Part shown: in pieces, positions 43,535 through 52,852 of the stretch
How positions within the stretch are numbered: the first letter of the stretch is position 1
Layout of the letters: each line of letters opens with the position of its first letter
Notes under the pieces: model-generated
What the model was told of the DNA's origin: nothing
The model's input: the letters and a program-made list of their open reading frames with translations, nothing else
The model's database searches: none
Assembly: GCF_910583865.1 (NCBI RefSeq)
Contig: NZ_CAJTYX010000001.1
Span: 105,331 to 169,330 of the forward strand
Source: an uncultured Muribaculum sp.
Lineage (GTDB): Bacteria > Bacteroidota > Bacteroidia > Bacteroidales > Muribaculaceae
Reading direction: 5' to 3'
Length of the DNA: 64,000 nucleotides
Position numbers and translations under genes: made by a program

Positions 43535-45949
43535 TTATTTCGTGAATTTGGCCACATGCGAGCCGCAACGCACGATGTAGACACCATGGCCGAAAGAGGC
43601 GGTATCAATGCCGTTTGCCCCGGAGTAGACCAGACGGCCATAGGTATCGTAGATATTGACAGTCTCTGCATCAGTCACTCCGGCTACTGCCAATATAGAG
43701 CCGTCAAAGGTCAAAGAGAATCCGTCAGCGGCATCAACACTGTCAATGCCCGAAGTAGCCGTCTGCTTTACACGGATGCGGGCCTCGCTGCCACCATTGG
43801 AGAGATAGACAGTCTTTGAGCGCTGTTTGTCGGTTGACGGTGCGGAGAAACGCACAGCGAATGATCCGTCGGGTTTGGTCACGGGCGTCACGGTAAGCCA
43901 GTCGAAGCTTGTGCCTTCGGCGACGAGCGGGAGACGTGCATTATCGTTTGCCTTGTCGACCACCCACCAGTTTTCAGGAGCGTTGGTAGCGCTCGCGCTT
44001 ACCTCTACGGAATTGGTGGCTGTGTCGAATTCCACGATCTCCTCGTCGAGTTTCAGCACATGATATGTGCCGTTAAGGCTGATGAACAGAGCCGATGCAT
44101 ATTCCGTCAATGCCTCGGATGCCGAGTAGAACACATCCCTGCCGTTTATATCAAAGATCATGTAGGCATAGTTATGTGAGGCATCATTCTTTATAGCCTG
44201 CGCACAGGCGGCAAACGTGCGCACCTTGGGGCTGTCGAAGCCTTTGATCATCACCAAGGTATTCCCGGTCATCTCATAAGGTGTATCGAGGCGGAAAAAC
44301 GCGTTATAGAAACCGAATCCGGATATGTCCTTCCCTTTTACCACGGATGTCGCCGCCGGCTCGGTACTTACCGAACCATATTTATCTACAGTGTATATTT
44401 CCATGGTAATTTCCGCATCATCGTCGGCATCAAATTCGCCAAGGGTGAGCATCACGTCGGTGACAGTCAGAGGCGCTGCGGGAGCATAGAAAAGGTTGCC
44501 GAATGCTTTCTGGGTAATACCGGTTCCCCACGTGCCCTCGGCTGCTGTTCCGAAGCAATAGGAGCCGTTGCCGAAGTTCGGGGTGACAAGGCCTTTATTT
44601 GTATAATCGTAGTTGCCGAGATACACGACCTCGTCGACCAGGTCGGGAATTCTTCCGCCGATGTACATGCCACCCTTCATATCCTCTGCGGCTGCGCCGT
44701 CATAAGAATACGTGTTGGTGCCGTTGACATTGGTTGCGGTGAGCTGTGGATACGGTATCACACCCCCATGGCTCCAAGGATATGAAACGGAAGCGGTGTT
44801 ACCCTCCACGATATCGGTCATATCACCGGAGGCCTCGCTGTAGAATGCCCATGAATTCTTCTCCGTGTAGGCGTTCGAGGAAGCATTCCAGCTGATCCGG
44901 GTGTCGGCGGGAAGCAGAATATAGGACTGGTTAGCCGCATGCAGGCCGTCGGTGACTCCTGCAAGCAGAGTGCCGTCGGGGAGATGGTAGAAAGCCTCGG
45001 GCTGCGGAGCAGCAACCGTCACGGCATCGACCGCCATCGAGTTTCCTCCGGCATAAGGAGTGGTGTAGCGAAAAGCGATCTTCACGCTCTTGCCACGATA
45101 ATCCGTGAGGGGCACACAATATGAGTAGTACTTAAGCTCACCCATGAGATCATACATCTCATTGTCGGTCATCGACGGGCACACGTTCTCGCTGACTTTC
45201 CAAAGGCTCTTCCACGTCTCGCCGTTATCCAATGTGACAAGGACTTCCAGATCGGTGTCGATTTTGTCGTGGTCATACTCATATGCACTCCAGTTATAGT
45301 CGAATATGGAGCCAAGATCCACCTCGGCAAGGAAGAAGAGGTCATCGTTAGCACCCACGTTGATCTCGGGCGTTATCAGCCATTCGTCCTGCGGAGACTT
45401 CGCACCCTCGACTTTCTCACCTTCAGAGTTCTTGTAGCTCCAATTGTAGGTGAAGTGAATCCAGCACTCCTTCACTCCGTCGGATGTAATGGCCGTCCAG
45501 TATCCGTCGCCTGTGTCCTGTGCGCTCCATGAGTTGTTGATATTATGGCTGCACATCTCGAGGGTCGGTTTATTTTCGGGAGTATTGATTTCCGTCCACC
45601 CTTCGGGAAGCCAGTCAAGCTGATCTGTATGGCCTTCGAAACTTTCAAAGAATGTCGCCCCTTCGGGAGCCATGAACGGCTTGCGTATCTGCTGGCGTTC
45701 GGCAGATACTTTTCCATGCTTCACCATATCCTTGTAGACACGGCCTTCACTGTCACGAACCACACGCTGCACTATGCCGGGAGCCATCTCCTGCTCGGCA
45801 AGCACCATGCGACTGTCGCCTACCGCGTTGATACTCAGCGATTTAGATTCGGGGGGGGTAATTCTTGCAATAGCAATCGGCATCGACGGGCCTGAAGCAA
45901 CAGCCGATGAGAATGAAAGCAACAGCACCAATGAGGTAGAATACTTCAT
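43535..45949 (-). CDS. Secreted choice-of-anchor-J protein with sorting tail, 804 aa
   Basis: The signal peptide covers about 1-19 (LVLLLSFSSAVASG). Residues 95-330 look like a cleaved-adhesin/MAM-like beta-sandwich (FFESFEG, PQDEWLITPEI, VKIAFRYTTPYAGGNSMAVDAV). Further beta modules follow. The tail (VNIYDTYGRLVYSG, then GVYIVRCGSHVAKF) is T9SS-like. It shares architecture with the 1443-aa protein. Codons 31-33 (Thr-Pro-Pro) contain a C8 tract (plus-strand G at 45851-45858), just after the signal peptide. It is probably surface-displayed. The ligand is unknown. Confidence 0.8.
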   Translation of the reverse strand: MKYSTSLVLLLSFSSAVASGPSMPIAIARITPPESKSLSINAVGDSRMVLAEQEMAPGIVQRVVRDSEGRVYKDMVKHGKVSAERQQIRKPFMAPEGATFFESFEGHTDQLDWLPEGWTEINTPENKPTLEMCSHNINNSWSAQDTGDGYWTAITSDGVKECWIHFTYNWSYKNSEGEKVEGAKSPQDEWLITPEINVGANDDLFFLAEVDLGSIFDYNWSAYEYDHDKIDTDLEVLVTLDNGETWKSLWKVSENVCPSMTDNEMYDLMGELKYYSYCVPLTDYRGKSVKIAFRYTTPYAGGNSMAVDAVTVAAPQPEAFYHLPDGTLLAGVTDGLHAANQSYILLPADTRISWNASSNAYTEKNSWAFYSEASGDMTDIVEGNTASVSYPWSHGGVIPYPQLTATNVNGTNTYSYDGAAAEDMKGGMYIGGRIPDLVDEVVYLGNYDYTNKGLVTPNFGNGSYCFGTAAEGTWGTGITQKAFGNLFYAPAAPLTVTDVMLTLGEFDADDDAEITMEIYTVDKYGSVSTEPAATSVVKGKDISGFGFYNAFFRLDTPYEMTGNTLVMIKGFDSPKVRTFAACAQAIKNDASHNYAYMIFDINGRDVFYSASEALTEYASALFISLNGTYHVLKLDEEIVEFDTATNSVEVSASATNAPENWWVVDKANDNARLPLVAEGTSFDWLTVTPVTKPDGSFAVRFSAPSTDKQRSKTVYLSNGGSEARIRVKQTATSGIDSVDAADGFSLTFDGSILAVAGVTDAETVNIYDTYGRLVYSGANGIDTASFGHGVYIVRCGSHVAKFTK

Positions 45950-46112
45950 AAATTGTTTTGTTAAGCTTTTAGTTAATAATTATTTGATTGGTAGTAAAAT
46001 ATGTATTTTATGTAATCGAACCAAGCATTTTGAAAATCATATGAAATGACAAGCAACGGATAACAGATTGTCGTGGAGGACAATCCTGACAAGTCAACGT
46101 ACGCGAAGGGTC

Positions 46113-47087
46113 TTATTTTTGGAAGAGGGATTGTATCGAGCCTATGGAAGAGAGGACTGAAGAAGCTTCGTAGGGTATATAGACAGTCTTGTTGTCTTTG
46201 CCGGATGTCATTTCTCGAAGTGTCTCTATGTACTTCATCGCGAGCATATAGGTGGCGGGATCGGTATTGCCTGAACGCACCGCGTCGGCCACACGAAGTA
46301 TGGCATCCGCCTCAGCCTGGGCGTTGAGGATGATGGCTCGCGCCTCACCCTCGGCACGCAGTATCTCAGCCTGCTTTGTTGCCTCGGCCTGATTTATCTT
46401 GGATGCCTTCTCACCTTCAGAACGAAGAATCTGCGACTGCTTCTGACCCTCTGCATTGAGAATCTCGGCACGACGGTTGCGCTCGGCCTGCATCTGTTTC
46501 TCCATGGCCACACGCACCGATTCGGGAGGAGTGATGTCCTGAAGTTCCACGCGGTTGACCTTAACGCCCCACTTGTTGGTGGCATCGTCGAGGATGGCTT
46601 GAAGCTTGGTGTTGATAGTGTCGCGGCTCGTAAGCGTCTCATCGAGTTCCAGCTCGCCGATCACGTTTCGCAGCGATGTCTGGGTAAGCTTCTCTATGGC
46701 GTTTGGAAGATTGTCGATCTCATACACTGCCTTCTTGGGGTCGGTAATCTGGAAATAAAGGAGAGCGTTGATTTCAGTGGTCACGTTGTCGCGGGTGATC
46801 ACCTGCTGCGACGGGAAGTCATAGACCTGTTCGCGGAGATCTATCACGCTCGTCACGGTGTTGCGCACTATGTGATGGCCGCCCACGGTGGTCTCGACAC
46901 GTCGAGTGTATATGGTCTTTGGCTTGTCGATAAACGGGATGATGAAGTTAAGTCCGGGATTAAGCACGCTGTGGAAACGTCCGAGACGTTCGATCACACG
47001 TGTTTCAGACTGCGGCACGACCTTCACGCCTGCCGATATGATCACTATTGCCAATACGACAATTACAGCTGCAAGGATGTATGACAT
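46113..47087 (-). CDS. SPFH/band 7 (QmcA-like) membrane protein
   Basis: 324 aa. One N-terminal membrane helix (about 3-22) precedes the SPFH domain (about 25-200: VVPQSETRVIERLGRFHSVLNPGLNFIIPF and ITRDNVTTEINALLYFQI). A long Ala/Glu/Lys-rich coiled coil (about 210-290) then carries repeats like EILNAEGQKQ. These stomatin-like proteins form membrane microdomain assemblies and are usually paired with NfeD, as here, 53 bases upstream. The frame runs back to 47249, but Met at 47087 is the conserved start. Confidence 0.92.
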   Translation of the reverse strand: MSYILAAVIVVLAIVIISAGVKVVPQSETRVIERLGRFHSVLNPGLNFIIPFIDKPKTIYTRRVETTVGGHHIVRNTVTSVIDLREQVYDFPSQQVITRDNVTTEINALLYFQITDPKKAVYEIDNLPNAIEKLTQTSLRNVIGELELDETLTSRDTINTKLQAILDDATNKWGVKVNRVELQDITPPESVRVAMEKQMQAERNRRAEILNAEGQKQSQILRSEGEKASKINQAEATKQAEILRAEGEARAIILNAQAEADAILRVADAVRSGNTDPATYMLAMKYIETLREMTSGKDNKTVYIPYEASSVLSSIGSIQSLFQK

Positions 47088-47140
47088 GGTTGTAGGATAA
47101 TTAGAGTAATATGGAGTGTCCTGTATTATACAAAATGAGG

Positions 47141-47593
47141 TTATTTGTCCGGCAGCGTAGCCGTGAGTATTATAGAATCGTAATCGGTGACTATTACCTC
47201 TGCGCCGCACGGAATCGCATATGGAATGCCCGGGGCCACAATCTGCCATGAATCACCATCGATACGCGCACGTCCTATCTCGCCGGGACGAATCACCTGT
47301 GTGACAATGGCACGACGTCCCAACAAGGCGTCCATGCCCGTGCGCGCTGTACGTCCTTCCTTTGCAACCTGCTTCTCATGCCACCTCTTCACAAATGGCA
47401 CAAGCACTATGTAGGCCACTACGGCGATGACTGCGAGCGTGACGAGCTGCCACTCAAGCGGAGCGCCAAGGAAGTCGGCGGCCAAAGCGGCAACGCATCC
47501 GATGGCCAGACATAGCGTCCACACCATCTGCGAGAACACTTCTATTATGATAAGAAGCGCGGCCAAAGCAAGCCATATAATCCAGAGTGTCAT
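47141..47593 (-). CDS. NfeD family membrane protein
   Basis: 150 aa. Three hydrophobic helices (about 3-20, 24-43, 50-68) are followed by an OB-fold domain (about 85-148, MDALLGRRAIVTQVIRPGEIGRARIDGDSW). It is of the short NfeD type that acts with SPFH proteins in membrane organisation. It is first gene of the operon, with a good promoter at 47618-47650 and a short 5' leader. Confidence 0.92.
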   Translation of the reverse strand: MTLWIIWLALAALLIIIEVFSQMVWTLCLAIGCVAALAADFLGAPLEWQLVTLAVIAVVAYIVLVPFVKRWHEKQVAKEGRTARTGMDALLGRRAIVTQVIRPGEIGRARIDGDSWQIVAPGIPYAIPCGAEVIVTDYDSIILTATLPDK

Positions 47594-47617
47594 ATCTGAA
47601 TTCGGTTATCAATACCG

Positions 47618-47650
47618 CAAAGATACCAAAATAATTTAATTTTTCTCAAA
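47618..47650 (-). promoter_or_regulatory. nfeD-SPFH promoter
   Basis: Minus strand TTTG (47650-47647), 21 bases, TATCTTTG (47625-47618), matching the consensus, 24 bases before the nfeD start. Confidence 0.75.
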
Positions 47651-47726
47651 AACGATAAATAATATCTAAATTTCCGTATATTCACTATTTAATCGTCCTC
47701 CTATTCCAGACAACTGAGAGACGAGT

Positions 47727-49085
47727 TTATGATGGAAGGTTGATGGACTCCATGAGCTTGACTGCATCGACATATCGGACGATACCCTCGGCCACACGCT
47801 TGGCATCCTGCATGGCATGGACCACCGTGGCGGGACGGTTGGTGACATCGCCACCGGCAAATACCCCGCGCCGTGTGGTCATACCATAAGGCACGTCACG
47901 TGTGAGCACATACCCCTTTTCATCCACACTGATGCCTTCGGTGGAATCGACAATGCGTGAAGCGGGCGCGCTGCCCACGGCGAGAATCAGACGGTCTACA
48001 GGCATGTCGGTAAGAGTCCCTTCGGTATCGACCGTGATTCCGCTCAGGCGATTGGCGGCATCCCACGGCATGTCGGCAGACACGGCGTCGGAGTCAGGGC
48101 GCGCACCGCGTATGTCGGTCACGGAAGATTTCCACAAGAACTTCACGCCCTCCGCCACGGCATCGTCGTATTCCGCGCGTAGCGCGCTCATCTCGTTTAC
48201 CGTGCGATGGTAAATTACCGTCACCTCCGCGGCGCCCATGCGCAGAGCGGTGCGCGCCGCATCGATAGCCGTATTTCCGCAGCCGATCACCGCCACACGC
48301 TCGCCCTCGCCTATGACCACTTCCTTGCGGTCGATACATCCCGACTGGAACAAGCTCACCCTGCGCAGAAACCATATGGCCTGACGCACTCCGGGATGGT
48401 CAATCCCCGGGATAGGGAGCTTCTTGGGCCTCCCGGTGCCGGTGCCCATGAATATGGCATCGAAGCCACGGGCAAAAAGGTCGTCGATGGTGAGCGTGCG
48501 CCCTATAGTTGTGTCGAGATGGAAAAGCACCCCGAGGTTTTCGATTTTCTTGATTTCGCGGCGTACGACCTCCTTGGGAAGCCGGTATTCGGGAATGCCG
48601 AACATGAGCACCCCACCCGGTTCGGGCTGCATCTCGAAAATCTCCACGCGGAATCCCTGCCTGGCAAGGTCGCCGGCTATGGTCAGGCCGGCCGGCCCGC
48701 TGCCAATCACGGCAACCGCGCCGCGCGACTTCTCGGGGATGGCCTCGTGGGTAAGTCCGGCGTCGGCATCGAAGTCGGCCACAAATCGCTCAAGCTTGCC
48801 GATATTGATGTGGGCACCCTTCTTCGCGAGCACGCAATTGCCTTCGCACTGCCGCTCGTGGCCGCACACGCGACCGCACACGGCGGGAAGGTTGCTCCGC
48901 GAATTGATTATCTTCATTGCATTGCCGAAGTTGCCCTTGGCAAGCTCGGCAATCCAGTCGGGAATGTCATTGGATATAGGGCATCCCTTCTTGCATCCGG
49001 GTACCTTGCAGTGGAGACAACGCTGCGCCTCCCTGATGGCCTCGGGGAGGGTATAGTTCTCAGAAACTTCCTTGAATCCGTCCAT
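47727..49085 (-). CDS. GltD-like NAD(P)H oxidoreductase with N-terminal Fe-S domain
   Basis: 452 aa. The N-terminal domain (1-120) carries two Cys sets: Cys23, Cys26, Cys31 and Cys35, and CGRVCGHERQCEGNC. It is followed by an FAD site (AVIGSGPAGLTIAGDLARQG), PGGVLMFGIPEYRLPKEVVRREI, and an NAD(P) site (VAVIGCGNTAIDAARTALRMG). It is the small subunit type of glutamate synthase, NfnB or similar dehydrogenases. No large subunit or NfnA partner lies next to it, so its electron acceptor is unclear. A -7 element TAACTTTG is at 49186-49179. Confidence 0.88.
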   Translation of the reverse strand: MDGFKEVSENYTLPEAIREAQRCLHCKVPGCKKGCPISNDIPDWIAELAKGNFGNAMKIINSRSNLPAVCGRVCGHERQCEGNCVLAKKGAHINIGKLERFVADFDADAGLTHEAIPEKSRGAVAVIGSGPAGLTIAGDLARQGFRVEIFEMQPEPGGVLMFGIPEYRLPKEVVRREIKKIENLGVLFHLDTTIGRTLTIDDLFARGFDAIFMGTGTGRPKKLPIPGIDHPGVRQAIWFLRRVSLFQSGCIDRKEVVIGEGERVAVIGCGNTAIDAARTALRMGAAEVTVIYHRTVNEMSALRAEYDDAVAEGVKFLWKSSVTDIRGARPDSDAVSADMPWDAANRLSGITVDTEGTLTDMPVDRLILAVGSAPASRIVDSTEGISVDEKGYVLTRDVPYGMTTRRGVFAGGDVTNRPATVVHAMQDAKRVAEGIVRYVDAVKLMESINLPS

Positions 49086-49207
49086 AGTATCGGTATGTGT
49101 TAATGTCGAGGAATGTTACAGAATCGCAAATGCATTCCGTCACAGTTCCCAGTCTGTTTAATTGGATATTTCGGACGGCAAAGTTAATCAAATTTTTCCA
49201 ATGAAAA

Positions 49208-50788
49208 TCATTCCTCGGCCTCCGGGTCAAAATCAGACTTACTGATCCAACCGTGGGGAATCTTCTTCTCCCCGGCACGGACACGATTCCAATACATCCG
49301 TGATGGGCACATGTTGGGATACCCGTCAAACAGATGTCCCTCACCGGCCATGCGCGGATCGCCCTGTTCGGTAAGCCGTGCGGTCATCTCACGTTCAAGT
49401 CTTTCAATCACTCCCTTCATGGCAGGCTCGTCAGCGAGATTACGCACACACTCCGGATCGTGTACAATATCGTACAACTCGACTTGCGGACGTTTTCCCA
49501 TCGAAAGATCCCACAGACGGCGGGTAGTGGAATCAAGGCGAGCCTTTATTATAGCTGTCTTGGTAGGAGAACCGTCGGTATCCATATATCCTGTCGACGG
49601 ATTGCCGGAAGGCCACCGGGCAGGCTCGTAGTTACGGACAAACAGATAGCCGTCGCGCACGATACCCCTTATTGGATACCCCTGATCATCAGGCCGTCCG
49701 ACATCGTGACGCTCCTTTCCGAGCATCATGTAGCCACGGTCGACCGTCCTGTCGGTGGAGTCCGCTATTATGTCGGTAAATGAGCGTCCGGTAACGGACA
49801 GCATACCGGCTTTTTCCGGATCCATCCCGATAATCTCCATAAGAGTCGGCACGACATCGATATGCCCTATCAACTCCCGTACCTCACGTCCGGGATTCGC
49901 CAGACCGTCGCGCCACATCATCGCCATAGGCAGACGTGACGCCTGGTAATATTCCTGCCCCTTGCAGCGCGGGAAAGGCATGCCGTTGTCGGAAGTCACC
50001 AGCACTATGGTGTTGTCAAGCTGCCCGATGCTGTCAAGCTGAGAAAGGATTGAGCCGAGGTGACGGTCGAAGTATTCGATTTCATAGGCATAGTCGAGCA
50101 TGTCGGTACGGACCGTATCATTGTCCGGCCAGTAGGACGGGACGGAATCAATGTCTGAAACGGATTTTCCGGCACGTAGTCCGGAGCCGTATTCATACTT
50201 GCGATGCGGCTCCCTGGCCCCGTACCAGAAACAGAAAGGGGTCTCGCCGTCCCAATCACGCAGGAAGGCGCCGAAGTTGGCCGAATAATCTATAGCGTTG
50301 ATCTGCCTTGTCGGGGGGACACACTTTATGTCGTTATACGGTCGACCGGTAAGATAACGGTCATTGCCCAAAGAGTCGACAGCGATCCCGGGTCCCCACC
50401 CTTTACCTGTGTATCCGGTAAAATAGCCGTCATGCTCAAGCGCCTCGGGAAACGACATTATGTCGCGCGGGAACTCGCACCAATGATTGGCGGCCTCGCG
50501 CAGTTGCCAGGAATTGCGACCGGTTATGAACGACGCACGCGACGGTGCGGACTTGGAATTGCACGTAAACGCATTGCGGAAAAGCAGTCCCTGCCGCGCC
50601 ACGCTGTCGAATGCCGGAGTAGACACCCACGGGATGCCGTAAGCGCCCATATGTGCGGCATCGTCGGCCATGCATATGAGTATGTTGGGACGGGGGAGAG
50701 ATGAATCGCGGGCAACCGCATGACCGGGCAGCAGAGCCGACAGACCTATAGAAAAGACCACCGGCATATAGTAACGAGAGGTGAGCAT
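49208..50788 (-). CDS. Sulfatase (S1 family, Ser-type active site)
   Basis: 526 aa with a signal peptide (about 1-26), so periplasmic or surface. The alkaline-phosphatase-like core has NILICMADDAAHMGAYG (metal-binding Asp pair), the formylglycine motif SAPSRASFITGR starting at Ser80, and VLVTSDNGMPF. Most family members have Cys in that motif. Here the modified residue would be Ser80, needing an anSME-type maturase, and none is in the window. The general form recalls N-sulfoglucosamine sulfohydrolase-like sulfatases, but the substrate is uncertain. It lies 9 bases after the ECF sigma gene. Confidence 0.88.
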   Translation of the reverse strand: MLTSRYYMPVVFSIGLSALLPGHAVARDSSLPRPNILICMADDAAHMGAYGIPWVSTPAFDSVARQGLLFRNAFTCNSKSAPSRASFITGRNSWQLREAANHWCEFPRDIMSFPEALEHDGYFTGYTGKGWGPGIAVDSLGNDRYLTGRPYNDIKCVPPTRQINAIDYSANFGAFLRDWDGETPFCFWYGAREPHRKYEYGSGLRAGKSVSDIDSVPSYWPDNDTVRTDMLDYAYEIEYFDRHLGSILSQLDSIGQLDNTIVLVTSDNGMPFPRCKGQEYYQASRLPMAMMWRDGLANPGREVRELIGHIDVVPTLMEIIGMDPEKAGMLSVTGRSFTDIIADSTDRTVDRGYMMLGKERHDVGRPDDQGYPIRGIVRDGYLFVRNYEPARWPSGNPSTGYMDTDGSPTKTAIIKARLDSTTRRLWDLSMGKRPQVELYDIVHDPECVRNLADEPAMKGVIERLEREMTARLTEQGDPRMAGEGHLFDGYPNMCPSRMYWNRVRAGEKKIPHGWISKSDFDPEAEE

Positions 50789-50797
50789 ACGGCAAAG

Positions 50798-51361
50798 TTA
50801 TAAAAACAACACCACAAATGAAAGCACCTTGCGCAATTCCTTCAATGCGATGCCTATATGATACTGCACCGTCTTGTGGCTCACTCCCACGGCCTCGGCT
50901 ATCTGCTGATAGGTCATGCCTTTGGAGCGGCTCATCAGGAATATCTTTCGCCGCAGCGGCGGCATTCCCGCGACGGTCGCCCTTATCATGGCCACCATCT
51001 CGCGTGTCGAGAAGGTCTCCACCGGATCGTAGGGCGAGGTAGTGTCGAACGGCTGTAATGCGTAGTCGTCAACGATACGCCTGTGCTTCAGCCGGTTGAG
51101 CACGGCATTGCGCGTCATGCGGAAAAGATAGGCCGATGGCGAAGCAACCCCTTCAAGCACATTGCGGTGCTGCCACAACGACATGAACACATCGTGGGCC
51201 ACATCGCATGCTTCGTCGTAGTCGTGCAGGATACATTGCGCCAGCTCGCGCACGCGCGGTGCATACCGCAGGTAGAGCAACGTGAGCGCTCCACCCGCAG
51301 TATCCTCCTCACCTTGTAGAAGCTGCATCAGGCGGCTGTCGGATGTATCCTTATCGGTCAT
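50798..51361 (-). CDS. ECF RNA polymerase sigma factor
   Basis: A 187-aa FecI-like sigma factor. Region 2 spans about 25-95 (ALTLLYLRYAPRVRELAQ and ACDVAHDVFMSLWQHRN, then SAYLFRMTRNAVLNRLKHRR). Region 4 spans about 125-180 (MPPLRRKIFLMSRSKGMTYQQIA and GVSHKTVQYHIGIALKELR). It would direct transcription of the glycan locus when released by the FecR-type anti-sigma factor at 59929-61026. Its start overlaps the glycosidase stop by 4 bases. Being placed after the enzyme gene, not next to FecR, is unusual. Confidence 0.93.
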   Translation of the reverse strand: MTDKDTSDSRLMQLLQGEEDTAGGALTLLYLRYAPRVRELAQCILHDYDEACDVAHDVFMSLWQHRNVLEGVASPSAYLFRMTRNAVLNRLKHRRIVDDYALQPFDTTSPYDPVETFSTREMVAMIRATVAGMPPLRRKIFLMSRSKGMTYQQIAEAVGVSHKTVQYHIGIALKELRKVLSFVVLFL

Positions 51362-52818
51362 TTTCCAATCAATACTTTTGTAACGTCGGCCCCGCGACGG
51401 CGGATATACAGACCGGGGCGGTGCGGATTGCCGTCATAGACCAACCCGTCGAGCGTGTACCACATGTCGTATGCATGCGCATCCTTGCCGGCACAGACAC
51501 CATCAATGCCAGACACCCCGGTAGAGAACACCATCAGGCCGTTGGCCACATCGCGCGGGGTCGCCTCGGTGGTGGTGTTGACAATCTTTCCGCCATACAT
51601 CATCTCGGCGGAACCTCCGGCATCGAAGTTGGCCATCGACGAGCATCCGAAATGACGTGCGATCTCGCACATGGCCGAGGTGGAACATCCCGCCGACTTG
51701 CCGTAGACAGGATCGACCGACTTGTCGATGACTATGATGAACAGACGGCGGTTGTCTGCGGAGCATCCGTAGCCGGTGCGCGAATACACCATCGAATTAT
51801 ATTCCTCATTTGTGTTGTGCTCGGTAAGAATGCCGTCGCGCATCACAAGAGCGTTGCCGCATATGGCCTGCTCAATCTCCGGAGATATGTCCGCGCCGGT
51901 GACCTTGAAAGAATAATTCAGGTGCACCTTATATCCCACCTTCAACTGTGCCAGACGCCCCGGTTTCTTGCCTCCACGTGCCACGAGGGCGAGGTCGTGG
52001 TCTCCGAGAGTGCCGGCAGGAGCTTTCGTGCGCACGCTCTTCACGGTGAAGGTGATGTCACGTCCGGCCATCCATGTCTGTCCCTCGTCGAGATCGAGAA
52101 GCACCTCAGTGGCATCGGCGGCATCCTCGTCGATGACAAGCTTCTTGTTGTCATCGATCTCGACATACATGAACTTATTGTCGCGCCCGTAGTAGGCATT
52201 ATACATACCCAGCTCGCCTGTGGTGGAATATTTGGCCGACACGCCTTTGTTGCATGTGTTTATGTTCATCTGTCCCTGCTCGGTGCCGGGCATCTTAAGA
52301 GTGATGGTCGGGGTAAAGTAATCGACATAGACATGCCCGTCGGGGGTTATGCCCACCGCGCCGTTTCGTCCCGGGCCTTTCAGCCACTTCTCACGGCCGG
52401 TGCTGAGTTCGGTCACGAGCACACCGTTGCGGATGGAAAGCACACGGGGAATCAGGTTATAGACAGGATATTCGTTCTGCCCGTAGCAGTGCCAGAAATT
52501 ACCGTTGGCGGCAGCAACCGGAGTGAGAGACTCAGATGTGAGACGCTTCGCGGCGGAGGTGATCGCCTCTATTCCGCGCGACGACTCTTTCGCGCACCAT
52601 GTCTCCACCCGGCAACCGGGGTCGGAAAGATCGACAGTGAGAAGATTGACATTAAGAGGATAGTCGGGAATGCGCAGACGCATGTAGGACACCCCCTGTG
52701 CAGGTTGTTCACTTTTCACAACAGTATAATCCCATTGCTTACCGGCTATCTCAAGCGTCTCCGCATGAGATGCGAGGACACTTGTAGCAAACAGGGTAAG
52801 ACAGCATAGTTTTTTCAT
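51358..52818 (-). CDS. Phosphodiester glycosidase (NAGPA domain) with sorting-like tail
   Basis: About 486 aa. A signal peptide MKKLCCLTLFATSVLASHA fits Met at 52818. The frame begins 7 codons earlier at 52839. The NAGPA/phosphodiester glycosidase domain (about 60-440) includes AAANGNFWHCYGQ, GYGCSADNRRLFIIVID and FDAGGSAEMMYGG. The prototype removes GlcNAc from phosphodiesters. The tail (MWYTLDGLVYDG, then GLYIRRRGADVTKVLI) resembles T9SS-type ends. It probably attacks phosphodiester-linked glycans. It is followed by sigma and sulfatase genes in one tight cluster. Confidence 0.85.
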   Translation of the reverse strand: MKKLCCLTLFATSVLASHAETLEIAGKQWDYTVVKSEQPAQGVSYMRLRIPDYPLNVNLLTVDLSDPGCRVETWCAKESSRGIEAITSAAKRLTSESLTPVAAANGNFWHCYGQNEYPVYNLIPRVLSIRNGVLVTELSTGREKWLKGPGRNGAVGITPDGHVYVDYFTPTITLKMPGTEQGQMNINTCNKGVSAKYSTTGELGMYNAYYGRDNKFMYVEIDDNKKLVIDEDAADATEVLLDLDEGQTWMAGRDITFTVKSVRTKAPAGTLGDHDLALVARGGKKPGRLAQLKVGYKVHLNYSFKVTGADISPEIEQAICGNALVMRDGILTEHNTNEEYNSMVYSRTGYGCSADNRRLFIIVIDKSVDPVYGKSAGCSTSAMCEIARHFGCSSMANFDAGGSAEMMYGGKIVNTTTEATPRDVANGLMVFSTGVSGIDGVCAGKDAHAYDMWYTLDGLVYDGNPHRPGLYIRRRGADVTKVLIGK

Positions 52819-52852
52819 GTCATCAGTGATTTTTTTCATTCATAGAAGTTCT

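Noticed and set aside
51343..52809. A 488-codon open frame on the plus strand
   Set aside because: It lies opposite the phosphodiester glycosidase gene, has no recognisable domain or signal, and its composition follows the codon bias of the minus-strand gene. It is an antisense shadow.
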